Positions 1 to 12,829 of a stretch of DNA of 64,000 bases are shown in pieces. The translations under genes were made by a program, and so were the position numbers. Origin of the DNA: Stercorarius parasiticus (Eukaryota > Chordata > Aves > Charadriiformes > Stercorariidae); the NCBI GenBank assembly GCA_013396915.1, contig VWZL01000274.1:585051-649050 (forward strand). Reading direction: 5' to 3'. The notes under the pieces were generated by a model, which ran no database searches, was not told the origin of the DNA, and saw only the letters and a program-made list of their open reading frames with translations. Each line of letters opens with the position of its first letter. The stretch's first letter is position 1.

Positions 1-1629
1 CATAGCTCTCATTCTCTCCTCACACATGCAAGCACAGCATGCAACACATAGGTGTAAAAGGGCTTTTCCAGAATGTGTAAGCACAGTCCTGAGCTTCATG
101 GGTGAATCCTTTTTGTACAGTTCTTCAGATTGGAAACAAAAATCCTATCCTACCTACTTGCAGCTCTCTTGTAGGCAAGGAGCACTGAACACGTCAGCAC
201 TTCTCTTGCTCTCCAAATATTTTTAACTCATAGTCCCACACCCAGTAGCTTTCTGGGACACAGAACCTGCTCTTCCCTTTTCTAGGGAGTCTTTTTGAGT
301 CAAAATTTTCATGTTGAAAAAAAGATCTAAGGAGGTCACAGAGAGCGATGTTCCTGGGCTCATTGAATGGGTTCTGGAAAATAAAGACTAAAACCTGGCA
401 GCATATCTACTGTAGGTGGAGCCGGAATAAACGGGTGCTAGGTAGACTGCACTCTGCTATTCAGAAAAGCTAATCTGGTAGCATCAAGTCAACCCAGGAA
501 AGGGCAAGGTCTCACCTCCCCATGACCAAGACAAATTCGCAATATGGACAGCCAGTTCTAAGAGACAAAGAAGACAGTCCCTTGGCAACATGAAGGCAGT
601 CTCAGGATCCATTGTTCACTGCTCAGATCATTCCATGGTTTCTTGGTCGGTGGCAGCCATCGATTTTGAGAGACAGAAGCTTTGAGCTCAGAAGTAGCAG
701 TAGGAAAAATGAAATTATCTGATGATAGCAGAGCAGGTTCTTGGAAGAAGTGGGCAGCAAGGGGCTGGGTGAAGAAGCCCAAGGGGATGGTAAATGGAGA
801 CCTACACGACTCAGTTTCAGTATGAAAGGCAAGGTTGGCTGGGAACTGACCCATGGGTCTTCTGGGAAGCCACACGTGGTCATCTTGTTTGCTTCATATT
901 CTCACAGGAACTAATTTCAAACAGAACTTGAACCTGGTGTGGGGCACATGACCCCATGGTGAAAGCACAAGCTGTCACTGATCTGGTGCAAGCATGTTCC
1001 CCTAAGCCTGTTACATCTCCTCTCAGAGCCTCTGAGTCACTCCTGGTCCCTGGAGAACCCTTCACTAGCCTCATTGATTGCTCCCTCACTCCAGCACACC
1101 GCTGACCAGCATCAAGAATGGCATTTGATCCTAAAGGAGGAGGGGGCAAGTGGAAAGAGAGCCCATCCCAAACCTCTCTCACCTCATTCCTAAGGAGACA
1201 GGAAACAAACAGTGCTTTTTTTCTCCTTTCGTCTCTCTTGCTGGCAGAGAAATGGAAGCAGATAAAGGCAGACAAGCTGGGTGATTGTCATCTCAGGAAC
1301 TAATGCTTCTTTGTCAAGCTCTGCTAGGCTCATGCCAAGAGCTGACCCTATCTACCAACCACAGCTCCTTTGCCATCTGCACACTGCTCAGGCATATTCT
1401 CGCATGGTATGCCCAAGCATTTTCATCACCTGTTCCGTAACCCTCCCTGTTACACAGCGTGAGCTGTGGACAGTCCCTTCTCACACAGGTACTTATTCTG
1501 GCAGCCCCCTGGGGAACAGACCCTGGGCAACCTTCAGGAGAATCCCCACTTGGGTCTTCCTGTGAAATTCCATGCCACTCTCTTCCTAACACACACACCC
1601 CTGCATGTGCTCTTTCACACAGCCCCAAG
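1..1629. other. 5' flank of lipase copy 1
   Basis: No protein-coding gene is recognised. From about 1466 the sequence is nearly identical to the flank of copy 2 (from about 31681), and a short piece near 447-475 resembles 31434-31465, so the duplicated unit begins at or before about 440. About 1 kb between them has no clear counterpart in copy 2. No TATA box or CpG island stands out. Confidence 0.6.
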
Positions 1630-1752
1630 ATGTGGTGCCTCCTCCTGCTGCTCTGCGCCCAAGGAATTGCCTTTTCAGTGGGATTCACAACGCCCCCCAC
1701 TCTGAATTTAGACAACAGGAAGACTCGCAACCCCGAATGCTTTATGAATGTT
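1630..1752 (+). CDS. Lipase copy 1, exon 1 (signal peptide)
   Basis: Encodes residues 1-41: signal peptide and start of the mature protein, ending at MNV. The start is the ATG in ccccaagATGTGG. The donor gtaagt follows in phase 0. An AG (tttcacacag) ends 7 bases before the ATG, and a CAG/gtactt donor sits 134 bases before it, so a separate 5'UTR exon ending at 1488 is possible; the same sites exist in copy 2. Confidence 0.9.
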
Positions 1753-4700
1753 GTAAGTTGGGTCATTTTCTACCTCTTTCTTTCTAAATTGACTCTCCAA
1801 GTACCACTACCACTGCCCCACCACCATCAGTCCCTGTTAGGAGGCTAAGAAGGGCCCCTTCCACATTTCCCATTTTCCCAACCTGCTTTTTCCAAATCCA
1901 CTGCATTAGATTCACCACTGCAATGAGGGCCGGCTCTGAATGTGCCAGGGATAGATGTGACTTGCACGTTGCATGAGGACAGGCACAGAACACCGCAACA
2001 GAGAGTGCCAGCTGCTATTTTTGGCTCAAAGGCCAGGCAATTCCACAAAACCTCCTGAGGAGCCCTGGAGATCCAGGCTAGAGAATTTTGACCCCAACAA
2101 CAGGACTCAGCCCTGGACTGTGTCCAGAGCATGCGCTACACGCTCCAGTCCATACCAAACTGAACAACAGACTGTCGCTGCCTGCATTTAGGGCAAAACC
2201 CAACAGATATATGATGAACATGAGGCTTGGCCATGCCTCATGACACTTGCTTGCAGTCACTTTTTCCAACACGCCTTAGTATTTTGGGCTACCTCACAAA
2301 GAAGGGAAGAGTGTGATCCTAGCAAGAGGACAAAGATATCCCTCCAGCATGGGTTGATGCTCCTGTGCACGGGCTAGAAGAAACCTTGATGCTGCTATCC
2401 AAAAATTCTGAGCTGCCAGAGAGAATTCCTTTGCAGTAGAGGCAAAGGCTGGTTTCTAATCTTAAGGGAAGCAAAGTCTCCCCCTTCTCAAAACACTGTG
2501 GCTCAATTTGTTTAATGTGTTTTCGTCTTCTGCAGAGCCTGGATCTGACATGGGGACAGAGACACATGTCATAGGGTCTTGTCCACGTTGCAGCATGTAG
2601 CCATGCTGCTAGTAAAACAGCAGCATCAGGCACCCCGTGGCATGCTGCCAGAATGAATATATATGCAGATTCTAGACTGATCTCCAACCTGCCACAACTC
2701 CACTTTTACCAATACCCTCTCCAGTCAGCATCAGTCCAGCTCAGACATGGCTCCCTGAGCTGCAGTTGTGCTGCTGGTTGACTGCCCTGCAGCTGTCCCC
2801 GTGAGTGCGTGGTATGCTGGCTTGGAAGGAGTTCCCCAAACACTTAAACAAATGGGGACATCGTTAGTGCAGAGCAGCAGACAAGGAAGGGATGCTGGAC
2901 AGGCCAGCTGGAGATTGTGAAGGCAAATGGAGTAGATGGGAGGGAAGGGGGGGCTGGAAGGAGGCTATGTTTGTCTAGACAGTATCTGTGATATTTTTAT
3001 GTTTAACTGTTTGCTCATTACAGTGACAAGGGAGGATGACCTTCTTCAAACAGCAGATTCTCCCAACACAAAGTAATCTGAGTCCTCTTGCTCTGAATCA
3101 CCAAAGATTTCCTCACAGTACATGCAGATGGTCTCATGAGTTCCTTCATGACAAGAGCTCCACCCTTGTTTGCCTTCATGGCTTGCCTTATCACACTTTG
3201 GCAAGAAAGGATTCATTATGTCCCCAGACCCACATCTTTTGGCACTGTTGTATACAGATACTGCTGCATGTTTACTCTCTAGAAAGTTTGATCTGTATCA
3301 GCCTTGCAAAACATGAGAAACTATCTCCCAAGAGCTTAGTCACTCAGTACAGTTCTGCTTTGTCTCATACTAAGGGGTCAACTACCAGACAACTACCACC
3401 TAAGCAGGTCTGAAGAAGACTTTTGATGCATCTTTTTACGAGACCCATAATATTTTTACTGAGCCATAGTCCCCGTGGCCAGAGGCCTTGCACTACCACC
3501 ACAGAACAGCCCACATCCACACTGCTCAACTTGGTTACCCTTCAAAACAGGACAACTTGCATGTTAACAAACTCTCCTTTGGCTTCCCACAGAGTGAAAT
3601 TATCAGGTATCACGGATACCCCAGTGAGGAATATGAAGTTACCACACAGGATGGATACATTCTTGCTGTTTTCAGAATTCCTGCTGGGAGGAACAGCCAA
3701 AATACAGGTGTGACACAGTTATAAGGCATAAGGAAGTTCTGTGAGTCAGCTCTTACATGGGTCCCTCATGTTTCCCCTTTGCACATGCAATGGCATGTTC
3801 CACACCTTTCCATAGCAGCAAGAGCACCTAGTCGGGAATGTGGCTTGAATTCTGAATCCATCAGAAGTCCACACAATCAGTGTTTCTGTCCTTATTTCAG
3901 ACTTTTCTAATAATTTTGTCATATCCCAGGTTTTGTCCCTTCATATGGGCTGGGGGAGGGTTTGGTAGACTGAATTTGGGGAGGTTTTGCATTAACACCT
4001 TAAGTAAGATATATTTAAAATAGAAGCCTGACAACAAAGCCTCTCAGGTTTGGCATATGGATATTTATTCCCAGCCTCCTGAAGGACAGAGATGTTCTTA
4101 AGAAAGATGATAAGAATCAGGTCATCAATGAAAAGCAAATGCATTTCATTTGATTCTTCACATTTTCTGAATGGAATAAAAATTTCTACCTGTAATTTGA
4201 GATACCCAGGATACTGCTACTTTGTTTGTTACTCCTTGTTAGAATTACAGAATAAGGTATTTTGGATGTCTCCTCCTATTTGGATCTCCTCCTTTGGAGA
4301 TAATCTAGACCAGCCTCTTTCTCAAAATAAGGTTAGCCAAAGTTAGATCAGGGGCCTCTCAGCCCTGCTCAGTTGGTTACTGAGTAGACCTAATGGTAGA
4401 TTCGCTTCTTTGGATTAATTATTCTTTGTCTTCCATACGCTATTTTGCATTCAGCAGTTTTCAGTTGTGGGCAGATGGTTTCAATATAAGGACCTATACA
4501 TTGGCTTTCCAGTGCAAAAGCAGGCAGGGACAGGCCTCCTCATTAAATTCTTTATTTGCCAGTCCTGTTATGAATTGTCATGAAATGGTTCCTGCTTGCA
4601 TGGAACAAATCTTTCAGGTTTCTCAGACCAATATCTATGCATAGTTCTCCAGGGAGCTTCTTGAAGAAGGAGAGATTTAAAACTTCTCACAAGCTGAAGT

Positions 4701-7700
4701 CTGCACCCCAATCTTAAATACACAGTAACTACTGCTCCAATATAAGAATGCTTTCATATTTTCCAGGACAAAAGCCTGTAGTCTTCCTACAGCATGCTTT
4801 TCTAGGAGACGCTACCCACTGGATTTCTAACCTGCCCAACAACAGCTTGGGCTTCCTCCTCGCAGATGCTGGCTATGACGTCTGGATGGGAAACAGCCGA
4901 GGGAACACTTGGTCTTTAAAACACAAGACGCTTAATCCCAGCCAGAAAGCATTCTGGCAGTTCAGGTACTCTGTAGAGGAAGAATTACTCAAGACAGAAA
5001 CTCCAAGGGCACTAGATAGCTTCAGCCTGATGATTTTTACCTAAACCAGCATCAGAACAGGGTCTACACCAACCAAGGAGAGTAAAGAACAAGATAAAAA
5101 AGAATGCACGCTACTACTTACAGTTGGGAGTATTGGCTGGGATTTCAGACCATGGGAATGCTGAGGAAAAAGGAGACCACACTGTGAGACAGAATAAGAA
5201 CCTCAGCTAGAACAGGCTGAGCAGCCTTACCGAGAAATGTCTGATCTCTCACAGCTGAATTCAACTAAGAGATAAGTGTGGTTTGTAACCCATGCTAGTA
5301 AAAGCACTGATTAATTCAGTTCCCCAAGGGCTGCAGCTGACAGGTGATACTGGCATCTCCTCTGCAGAGAGCCCAAGGCATGGGGCAGCCTGGCAGCACA
5401 GCTGTGTCCCTCTACCCCCTTCCCCAACTCAAGCAAGAATGCAAAGTGTGCAACCTCACCTTTCAATGGGTCCTGCTTGGTGCAATGAGCAAAACTGACA
5501 GTCAGTAACTCACGCTGTGATAGCCAAATTGCCTGCTAGCTTTTTGTGTTTCTCCCCTGTAGCTTCGATGAAATGGGTAAATACGATATTCCAGCAGAGC
5601 TGTACTTCATCATGAATAAAACTGGACGGAAGGATGTATACTATATTGGTCACTCGGAAGGCTCAACAACAGGTAACGTAAGGACACTCACACTTCACAA
5701 CCATTCTTGTTCTTTTCCAATCAGTAGGTGGGTCTCCCCATTGAATCTGTTGTTTTTCTTGTTTGTGGAGAGCTAGCAAACATAGAAGTGCCTCCTGAGT
5801 TGAGATTTGCAAAAATATCCAAAACTTTTCTAAAACCAGCTTTGGCTATCGTTAATAAACAACGGAATATAATAACAGATCCAAATACAGCTCAACTTTT
5901 TAAATAATTGGAGACATAAAAGTGATTTTTACTGGGTATTTCAGGTAGTGGTACTGGGCATTTTTCTTAAATTCTCAGCAACAGGAATTTTCATTAAGTT
6001 CGTCTTTTCTATTAAGACATACAATAATTTTCCTTATGGACTGGAAGGAAAAACTAAAAAGATAAAAAGCATATATAATACATAATTTAAAATAACAGAA
6101 GACAAGGGAAAATACTAAGTCATGTGACTTAATGGCAATCTTAAAATCTAAAGCATAGTTCATGAGTGGTTATAACTGGCCACATTACTGTTTATAAACA
6201 GATTGCCAGAGACTGAAAAATATGAAAGAAAAAACATTAATAGCTTAGCCTTTAGCGTTAACTCACTTCACGGCCTTTGGATTAAAGTAACTTTTTTCTA
6301 GCTTCAGCTGAAAGTTTCTGACATTTATATTTTATGTGTAAGATCCATGAATGGACATTGATTAGAAATGAGCAACTGCCAGTTCATTAAACTACCCAGA
6401 AAAAAGGAGGAGAAAATGTGGGAAAATCATACGTTGTCAGAGTGCCAGATCTTTTCTTTCCTTTCCTCTTGTAAGAATATTTAAAGACCCTCATGGCAAA
6501 ACAAACTAACCATCTAAGCTTTCTTCAGCTGCCTTTGATGCAAACATCAGTTGAAAACACCCAAAGCTCCCAGTATTCAGCTAATTATTCTACAGTTTCT
6601 TGGAAACACAAACAAACCTATAGAGACTATAATCTGAAAAACCCATTTTTTATGAGTTTGGTAAACTTTAGAGGGAATTGGTTTTATCACAAAAATTTCA
6701 TTGACAAGTCACCTACAAAAGCTGTTCAGATAAAAGCAATGTCCAGACATGCTCTAAACCTCAGAATGAACTTTGCCTCCCAAATAAAAATTCATTTCAG
6801 GACTTAACTTCAACACTTGCCTTAGGTAAAACATGCAGCACAGACAAACATGGACAACAGCCAATGGGCTGCCAACCTACTCTCACTTCTTGTTTGCTAC
6901 CTACTGCTTGTTTATCTATTTTGTCTGTGGAAGATGTCTTCACTAACTCAGGCTGTCCCTTCTGTGTTTGCAGGCTTCATAGCATTTTCTACTTATCCCG
7001 AGTTGGCTCAAAGGGTGAAAATGTTCTGTGCTCTGGGCCCAGTAACCACGTGTTCATATGCTACAAGCCCTCTGATTAAGATAACAAATGTTCCTGAACC
7101 ACTGCTCAGGGTATGTCATTTGTCCTTCTAAGAGGCCTAATGCCTGACTTACCTTCACAGGGTTCACTCAGCCTGAGATGAAGTGTTCCCAAAGAGGTGA
7201 CATGCTGATACTGAGCTTGGGATGAATTGAGTACTCTTGAAAAATCTGTTCCCAAATTCTGTGGTGAAAATACTGGAGATATAGGGCTTGAAGCAGCAGG
7301 TCGCAGTGAAGTAGGAGACTTGTAATACTCTGTCTTGTCATAGGACTCTCGCTGTTAATTAATATTTTGCTGGCCTCATGCAGGAGGAACTAAACCAGAG
7401 TTGCAGTAACAGTCGTGACAATCTCTGGAAATTCAGAAATGAGTGAACATTGAGGTCCCAACAATAGAAATGGAAAGACGGCTTCCTCCTGGATTGGTGC
7501 CAGTAATACGAAGGATGCGTGATGCACTATGGGGGAGAGGTGTTTTAGGGGGGTACTGGGAGGGCAAGCTCTTTCAGCAATCTTTGAATACCAAGTTAGG
7601 AGGCTAGGCTATTAGCAACATTTTCCTGCATAAAATGCTCCTGTAACAGAAAAAGAAGTGTGTTGTGTTTTTCCCTTCCCTCAGTTAGTACTTGGCTGCA

Positions 7701-10700
7701 AAGGAGTCGCGCACCAGATCGGATTTCTGAAAGGACCTGTGACACAGTTATGTACAAGCCTGGATAAGTTTTGTGGCCATGTACTCTGTTACATAGCTGG
7801 AGGCGACATAAAAAATCTGAACACGGTAAGTATGTGCAAGAACACCTACTCAAAGGAAAACTGAAGTGATTTTTGGAAGTTATGTTTGTGCACTCTACCC
7901 TTATCTAGTAGCTGTCACATGTGTAAGTGTACATAAATCAGAACATAGTTCTCAGCAAACTGAGGGAACACCAGGACACTGTGTGGTGTGAACAGTGCCA
8001 AACAGGACTAGAGCTAATGATGAATGGGACCAACAATCAGGCACATTCCAATCCCAGAAAGAAAGGACCAAATTCAGTCTGGAGCTCTATTACACATGTC
8101 AATAAACGTGCCCTCTATTGAGGCTAAACCTACTAGATTTTGGTCATACACAGATGCTCTTTAAAAAGAGCCAATGGATGATGGAGACTTCTTCTTGGTA
8201 GTGCAGTTCCCAGTTTCCTTCCTTAACACGTGGACACCAGGGTCCTCTGAACACTGGAATAATTAAAAGACGAAAAAGCTCCTTTTCTCTTCCCAGTTTT
8301 CGGACTACTTGCACCAGAAATTGGTCCCACAAAACTAATGTAAGGGGCATTTTCCCATTATTGTTGTCCCTAGAACTGGGCCCAACAGCTCAATCCACAA
8401 CACGTAGAGCTACAGGAAGTCCCTGCCCTGTGCCTGAGGAGTCCAACACACCTACAGTGGGATTCACAATGCCCAGTGCATCAGTCAGAGGGGACAGGAG
8501 AGTTGTCCCTATGCTTGTCAACATATGCACGCTGTAGCGTGTCTTAAATCCCGTTTAGAGTGGCCAAAGTATGCAGAAGCTGGCCTGTGTAATGTTTATT
8601 ACTGCAATATCTGTAAAGACTGGGGCCCATTTTTCTCCATCTATAACCACTTGTAAAAGCACATACGGGAAAGCAGTGAGAATAAAAGGTTCATTGCAAA
8701 AGCAATTAAAGGCATTGCAGCCCTTTTGAATTGCAGAGCAAAACCATTAAGGATCCTTCCTGGCTTGGGTTAAGTCACTAATGTGGTTGTCAAGGCAAGA
8801 TAACAAGTCTGAGGAGGAATCCAGGGAGACGGAATTAGAACATCGCCTTAACTGAACTATAAAAATACAAACAGAAGAAAAAGGAATCTATTTTGTAAGC
8901 TGACTTCTTTAGCACTAGGAGTAAAGCGAAGAGAAAAATCTTCAAAAGGCTTATACATTCATGGGGGTTTGTTGTGAGGTGAGGAATCTGCTTTGAAAGG
9001 ACTGGAAGGTTTTTTCCCCACTGTTGCTGAACCATAGGTTCCCACAGTAGTACTATCTTCATTGAACAGAGTCGCTTCTATGGAGAAAGCATGCAGATGC
9101 GTACTATTAACCAGCTATTCCTAAGTCTGCTTCTCAGTTTTCTTTTTGATATTTGAAGAATATCCCATTAAAATGGGGTTTTAACACAGCAGCAGCATGT
9201 TGCTCAGGTCCTTCACAGCTTTATTCTCTCACAGCACTGGATCATTGCCTTTATAACACTTCTGCTTTCTCTACAGAGTCGAATTGATACATACGTAGGA
9301 CATTCCCCTGCTGGAACATCCGCACAGAACGTTATTCATTGGCAACAGGTATAACCACACACTGACATATAAACAGACTCTTACTACTACTTTTCATGCA
9401 ACCGACAGCCTCCAGGGAAGCCTAGAGGTGGTGGATCTGGGGAACTGCCCACCACATCTTCTCGCGTGCTGCCGTGAGCACCCGCCACAGAGGGAGCTCT
9501 GTTCCCCGTGGCTCACCAGACCATTACCTGAATTGCCCCTTTGGTATCAGGCACTGAGACTTCCCCAGGGCACATCAGGCCGCTCTGCACGTTGGGCTCT
9601 AATGGCTTTCCAGCCTTCATCTTTATTTATGAAGACACTTGCCTTGAGAGCTGCAGAAGCGAACTTGAGTGGCCAGGGGATGATCCAGACAAAGAATTGA
9701 TCCAGGCTAAAGCTTTTCTCCCAGAGGGTTAATTGCAGCCTGCATCATCTCCCAGACACAGTTAACTGCACAAATGCTTCTGCCGGCACAAGCGGCAAGG
9801 GGGGGACTGCCTTATACTACTACAGTACATGTCAAGGAGCACTGCTCTACAGGGATGTTCCCAACAGTCAATTTTTTCCAAACCCCTTTTAGTCACTCTT
9901 GCTGCTGTCCAGATCCTGGATTCCAGTTCTCTAAAGGTGGGTTTCTATTTATGCAGTGGCAGATCTGAGCTTGTTCTGCCAACCTGCTCCAGCCAAGAAA
10001 TATATCACTGCATGTGTCCAGGTACACCTGCTGAGCCAGAATTTACCTGCATGCATCATATAGGCACACAACCCATTTATGCAAACACTCAATATGGTCT
10101 AGAGTATGAGTGTGCTCCTGAGGACACCCCTGACAAAAATTCCCAGCAGTGCGTCCCACAGGATACACCTACCCAGAGCCAGGAAATGGGGACAAAACAT
10201 TGACAGCCAGTGGCTTTACAGCCTATTTTGCCAGCCTCTAACAAAGTGAAGTGGTTACAAAGCAAACACAGATAGAGCAGGATAGAAGAAAATAGCAAGC
10301 AGATTTCTAGCACATCCCCAGCTACGTAAAGCCTTGAAGTCAAGGTTTTCTAAGCTGACAGACAGTAACTTTCTCTCACCCTGTATTACATGCAATCACC
10401 CACAAATCAATTTACTTGTCAGGTTTGTGCAAAAAATAAAATAAAAATCAAATGACAAAAAAAAACCCAAACAGATGTGTACTTAACTCTTCACTCATCA
10501 GTTCTGCAGTCCTGCATGTCCTTCAGACAACACAAACTCAAGAAGGCTAAAGTCTTGTGTCTAATGTCCCACCTCAAAACTGCTGTCAGAGCACAATTCA
10601 TGTCTAGCCAAACTATTTTAAGAACAGAGCCTCTAGAAATGTCACCACTATTGTGAGAAGATCAGACAAAACTGACAAAAGCAGATGTGTGAGGAGAGAT

Positions 10701-12367
10701 CTCATATTACACTAGACTAGTAATAGCCCTGGCACATTCTAGACATTCAGGTCCTCTTTCCATGTGACAACTGAACCCAACTCTGCATCACAAACAGGGA
10801 CCCCAACCTTTGTCAACTAAGATAGTCAGGCAAAATTTTAATTAACAAAACATAACAAGGGTGGCAGCTGAGGATCGGGAGAGAGTTAACAAGAGGAAAG
10901 GTGATGAAGCCACTCACCCGACGATCCATCCTCAGCACCCCTGGAAGCCTGCAACCAGAGGAAGAGGTGGGAGTAACTCAGAGTCCACTGCCTGAGCCTT
11001 GGCTTCAATCACAGGCAGGAAAACATCTCCTGCACTCTGCTTCTTGGTCTCTCAACACTTCTATTTTATCTGTTCTTTTAACAGCTAAAACGTGCAGACC
11101 GATTTCAAGCTTATGACTATGGCTATAAGGAAAACATGAAGAAATACAACCAGGTAAGGCAATACCATTTCCCTGAGAACTCAGCCTTGGGTTCTGGTAA
11201 GACTAAGAACAGAAAAATTCAGATTTTAGCACCTGTGAGTGCTACAGAAAGAGGGTGGTCTGAGGTAACGTTTCACCTGAATCTAACACTCACAAGTGTA
11301 AAAGTCTATTCACAGGCAAGGCATAGACAGTTTCTTGCAGACAGACGACAGAAGTTTGTTTGGCCTCCCCTACTGATACAGGGACGTGTCCAACGGCACA
11401 TCAATTTACCTGCCATTGCCAAAAGGCTAAAAGCTAAACCCAAGTCCTAGAACTGGAAGAGTAAGGAGTTCTTCACTTTCCCCAAAATTCTCAAGGTCTG
11501 CCTGTCAGTTAAGGGAGGAAATGAATCTCACAGCTACAGTGACCTCTCCAATTAGCTGACAATCATTTCACTTTTAACCAGTACATTTGACTTGCAGTGT
11601 CCTGTGCTGCACCAGGGCACACAGACAGACAGAAGCTCCAGAGATATAATCAGCCACTTCTACTCAGGCACACTGTCTCAGAAATTTTCTAGAGTGAAAT
11701 TACAAATGGCCAAAGTATTTCCTTGCCACTTAAGTCCCAAGAACTAAGACCAACAGTTGCCTTCCATATCCCAACAAAACTTAAAGATCTTCCCACCCTA
11801 AATATATAAGAGTAAGCTGCACAGTCCTTGCCTGATAAACACAGACACTGGTCTTTCCATATCCTCATCTCCAAAGGGCACGAGTAGATGTCAAACTGCA
11901 GGACAACTCATAGCCATGCACTAAGGAAAGACACAGGAATAAGATGGATCATTCCCTTTCCTGGTAGACAGGGAATGGAGTGAGGGAAATAGACACTAAG
12001 AGGGTGGCCTTCATCCGTACTGTTTTACTGTGGAGAGTGCGGAAGGGAGAGAGAGATGCTTGCACAAAATCCTTTCTCTAAACACAACTTCTGACACAAC
12101 AGCATTCACTCAGGTCTCCTCCCTTCCTTACAGTCTGCTCCTCCTGCATACGAGATAGAGAAGATAAACATGCCAATTGCTATTTGGAGCGGTGGACATG
12201 ACAAATTTGCAGATCCAAAAGACATGGCGAAGCTACTGCCTCGGATTTCTAATCTCATTTACCATGAGCACGTCCCTGCTTGGGGACATCTTGATTTCAT
12301 CTGGGGCCTTGATGCAACTGAGAGAATGTATCAGAAGATCATCGAACTATTGACAAAATACTTTTGA
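1630..12367 (+). CDS. LIPM-like acid lipase, copy 1 (complete, 9 coding exons)
   Basis: Acid (gastric/lysosomal-type) lipase with an alpha/beta-hydrolase fold, predicted to hydrolyse neutral lipid esters after entering the secretory pathway. Joined exons are 1630-1752, 3593-3707, 4767-4965, 5563-5672, 6974-7110, 7685-7825, 9277-9348, 11085-11153 and 12134-12367, giving 399 residues, the usual family length, with GT-AG introns in the family's phases. Residues 1-16 form a signal peptide (Leu-rich after MWC). The nucleophile is Ser177 in GHSEG (most relatives have GHSQG or GYSQG), the acid Asp345 in WSGGHDKF and the histidine His374 in WGHLDF. The oxyanion His-Gly motif reads QHAF at 88-91, so the Gly is Ala. 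NNS at 104-106 is a glycosylation sequon. Residues such as [24 protein letters not shown] and FIWGLDA resemble LIPM more than LIPF or LIPA. Birds have several lipase-M-like genes, so the exact orthologue is not assigned. Confidence 0.94.
1753..3592 (+). other. Lipase copy 1 intron 1
   Basis: No coding content recognised. Pieces near 2377-2480 and 3013-3120 align with copy 2 intron 1 (near 32119-32230 and 32249-32360). It lacks the roughly 1 kb CR1 found in copy 2. Confidence 0.6.
3593..3707 (+). CDS. Lipase copy 1, exon 2
   Basis: Residues 42-79 plus the first base of codon 80: [16 protein letters not shown] onward, the N-terminal strand region of acid lipases. Acceptor ttcccacag, donor gtgtga. 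Identical over all 115 bases to exon 2 of copy 2. Confidence 0.93.
4767..4965 (+). CDS. Lipase copy 1, exon 3 (oxyanion region)
   Basis: Residues 80-145 plus two bases of codon 146. Contains QHAF where the family has QHG, then [18 protein letters not shown] and KHKTL. Acceptor ttttccag, donor ag/gtactc. Confidence 0.93.
5563..5672 (+). CDS. Lipase copy 1, exon 4 (nucleophile elbow)
   Basis: Residues 146-182 plus the first base of codon 183. Carries GHSEG with catalytic Ser177. Sits inside a 314-base block (5363-5676) with no difference from copy 2, about 200 bases of which are intron. Confidence 0.94.
5673..6973 (+). other. Lipase copy 1 intron 4
   Basis: AT-rich intron sequence with no recognised gene or repeat. 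Only the last part, before exon 5, clearly resembles copy 2. Confidence 0.5.
6974..7110 (+). CDS. Lipase copy 1, exon 5 (start of cap domain)
   Basis: Residues 183-228, [15 protein letters not shown] onward, ending LLR. Acceptor tttgcag, donor gtatgt, phase 0. Differs from copy 2 at 16 of 46 residues. Confidence 0.92.
7685..7825 (+). CDS. Lipase copy 1, exon 6 (cap/lid domain)
   Basis: Residues 229-275, [10 protein letters not shown] onward, ending IKNLNT. Acceptor ccctcag, donor gtaagt. Differs from copy 2 at 25 of 47 residues, the most divergent coding block of the pair. Confidence 0.9.
9133..9799 (+). repeat. Near-identical paralogous tract (lipase intron 6 end to intron 7)
   Basis: About 665 bases from the end of intron 6, through exon 7 and 450 bases into intron 7, match 38562-39243 of copy 2 with only about a dozen substitutions seen. 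Identity stops abruptly after gggggactgcct. The intron part is far more similar than exons 5 and 6, which suggests a gene-conversion tract. The 90-111 codon open frames inside it are not taken as genes. Confidence 0.75.
9277..9348 (+). CDS. Lipase copy 1, exon 7
   Basis: Residues 276-299, [18 protein letters not shown] and following, matching the family's LSHNPAGTSVQN block. Differs from copy 2 by one residue (Ala versus Thr). Confidence 0.93.
11085..11153 (+). CDS. Lipase copy 1, exon 8
   Basis: Residues 300-322, ending [10 protein letters not shown], with the family's FQAYDYG motif. Acceptor tttaacag, donor gtaagg. Confidence 0.91.
12134..12367 (+). CDS. Lipase copy 1, exon 9 (Asp and His of the triad, stop)
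   Basis: Residues 323-399 and a TGA stop. Contains Asp345 (GGHDKFADP) and His374 (WGHLDF), then the normal family tail [17 protein letters not shown]. Acceptor ccttacag. Confidence 0.94.
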   Translation, partial: SAPPAYEIEKINMPIAIWSGGHDKFADPKDMAKLLPRISNLIYHEHVPAWGHLDFIWGLDATERMYQKIIELLTKYF

Positions 12368-12813
12368 AACCACCTGTAGAGTGTTTGTTTGCTCAGTAAA
12401 AACCTCCAAAATTTCTATTTGGCAATAAGGCTATCTGTGGAAGATGTGAACACACAGACACGCATAATGGATACCAGATAGGTATTTATCTGTACTTTTT
12501 TGTTTCTTGCTTTCCTCATATTTTGAGGTTTTCCATGGTGTTACTGTGACTGCTGTATTCCTGAGAAGTTTGAGGTGTATAGGAATGGAAGTTGAAAACA
12601 TGAATATATTTGAGCACACAATGCAAGGATCCCTTAATTTGGACAGCTTTTATTTCTGCAAGACTGATTTTCCTAAGCCCAAACTCTGTTGTTCTCATAT
12701 GTATCTTATGTACCCCGCAGAGATATTCCCATGCCCAATTTGTGTGTTCCCATAAAGATGCAAAAGTGGGATTTGGTCATTTTTCTGTTGAAGTACCACT
12801 GACCTTTGTTTAA

Positions 12814-12819
12814 ATTAAA
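12814..12819 (+). promoter_or_regulatory. Probable polyadenylation signal ATTAAA, lipase copy 1
   Basis: ATTAAA 447 bases after the stop, in tttaaattaaat. The same hexamer is kept in copy 2 at 41805-41810 although surrounding 3' sequence has diverged, which favours function. No transcript evidence is available. Confidence 0.5.
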
Positions 12820-12829
12820 TCTTTTATCC

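Noticed and set aside
9428..9700. 90-111 codon open frame in intron 7 of both lipases
   Set aside because: Its preservation follows from near-identity of the whole tract; no recognisable protein and no own splice or start context.
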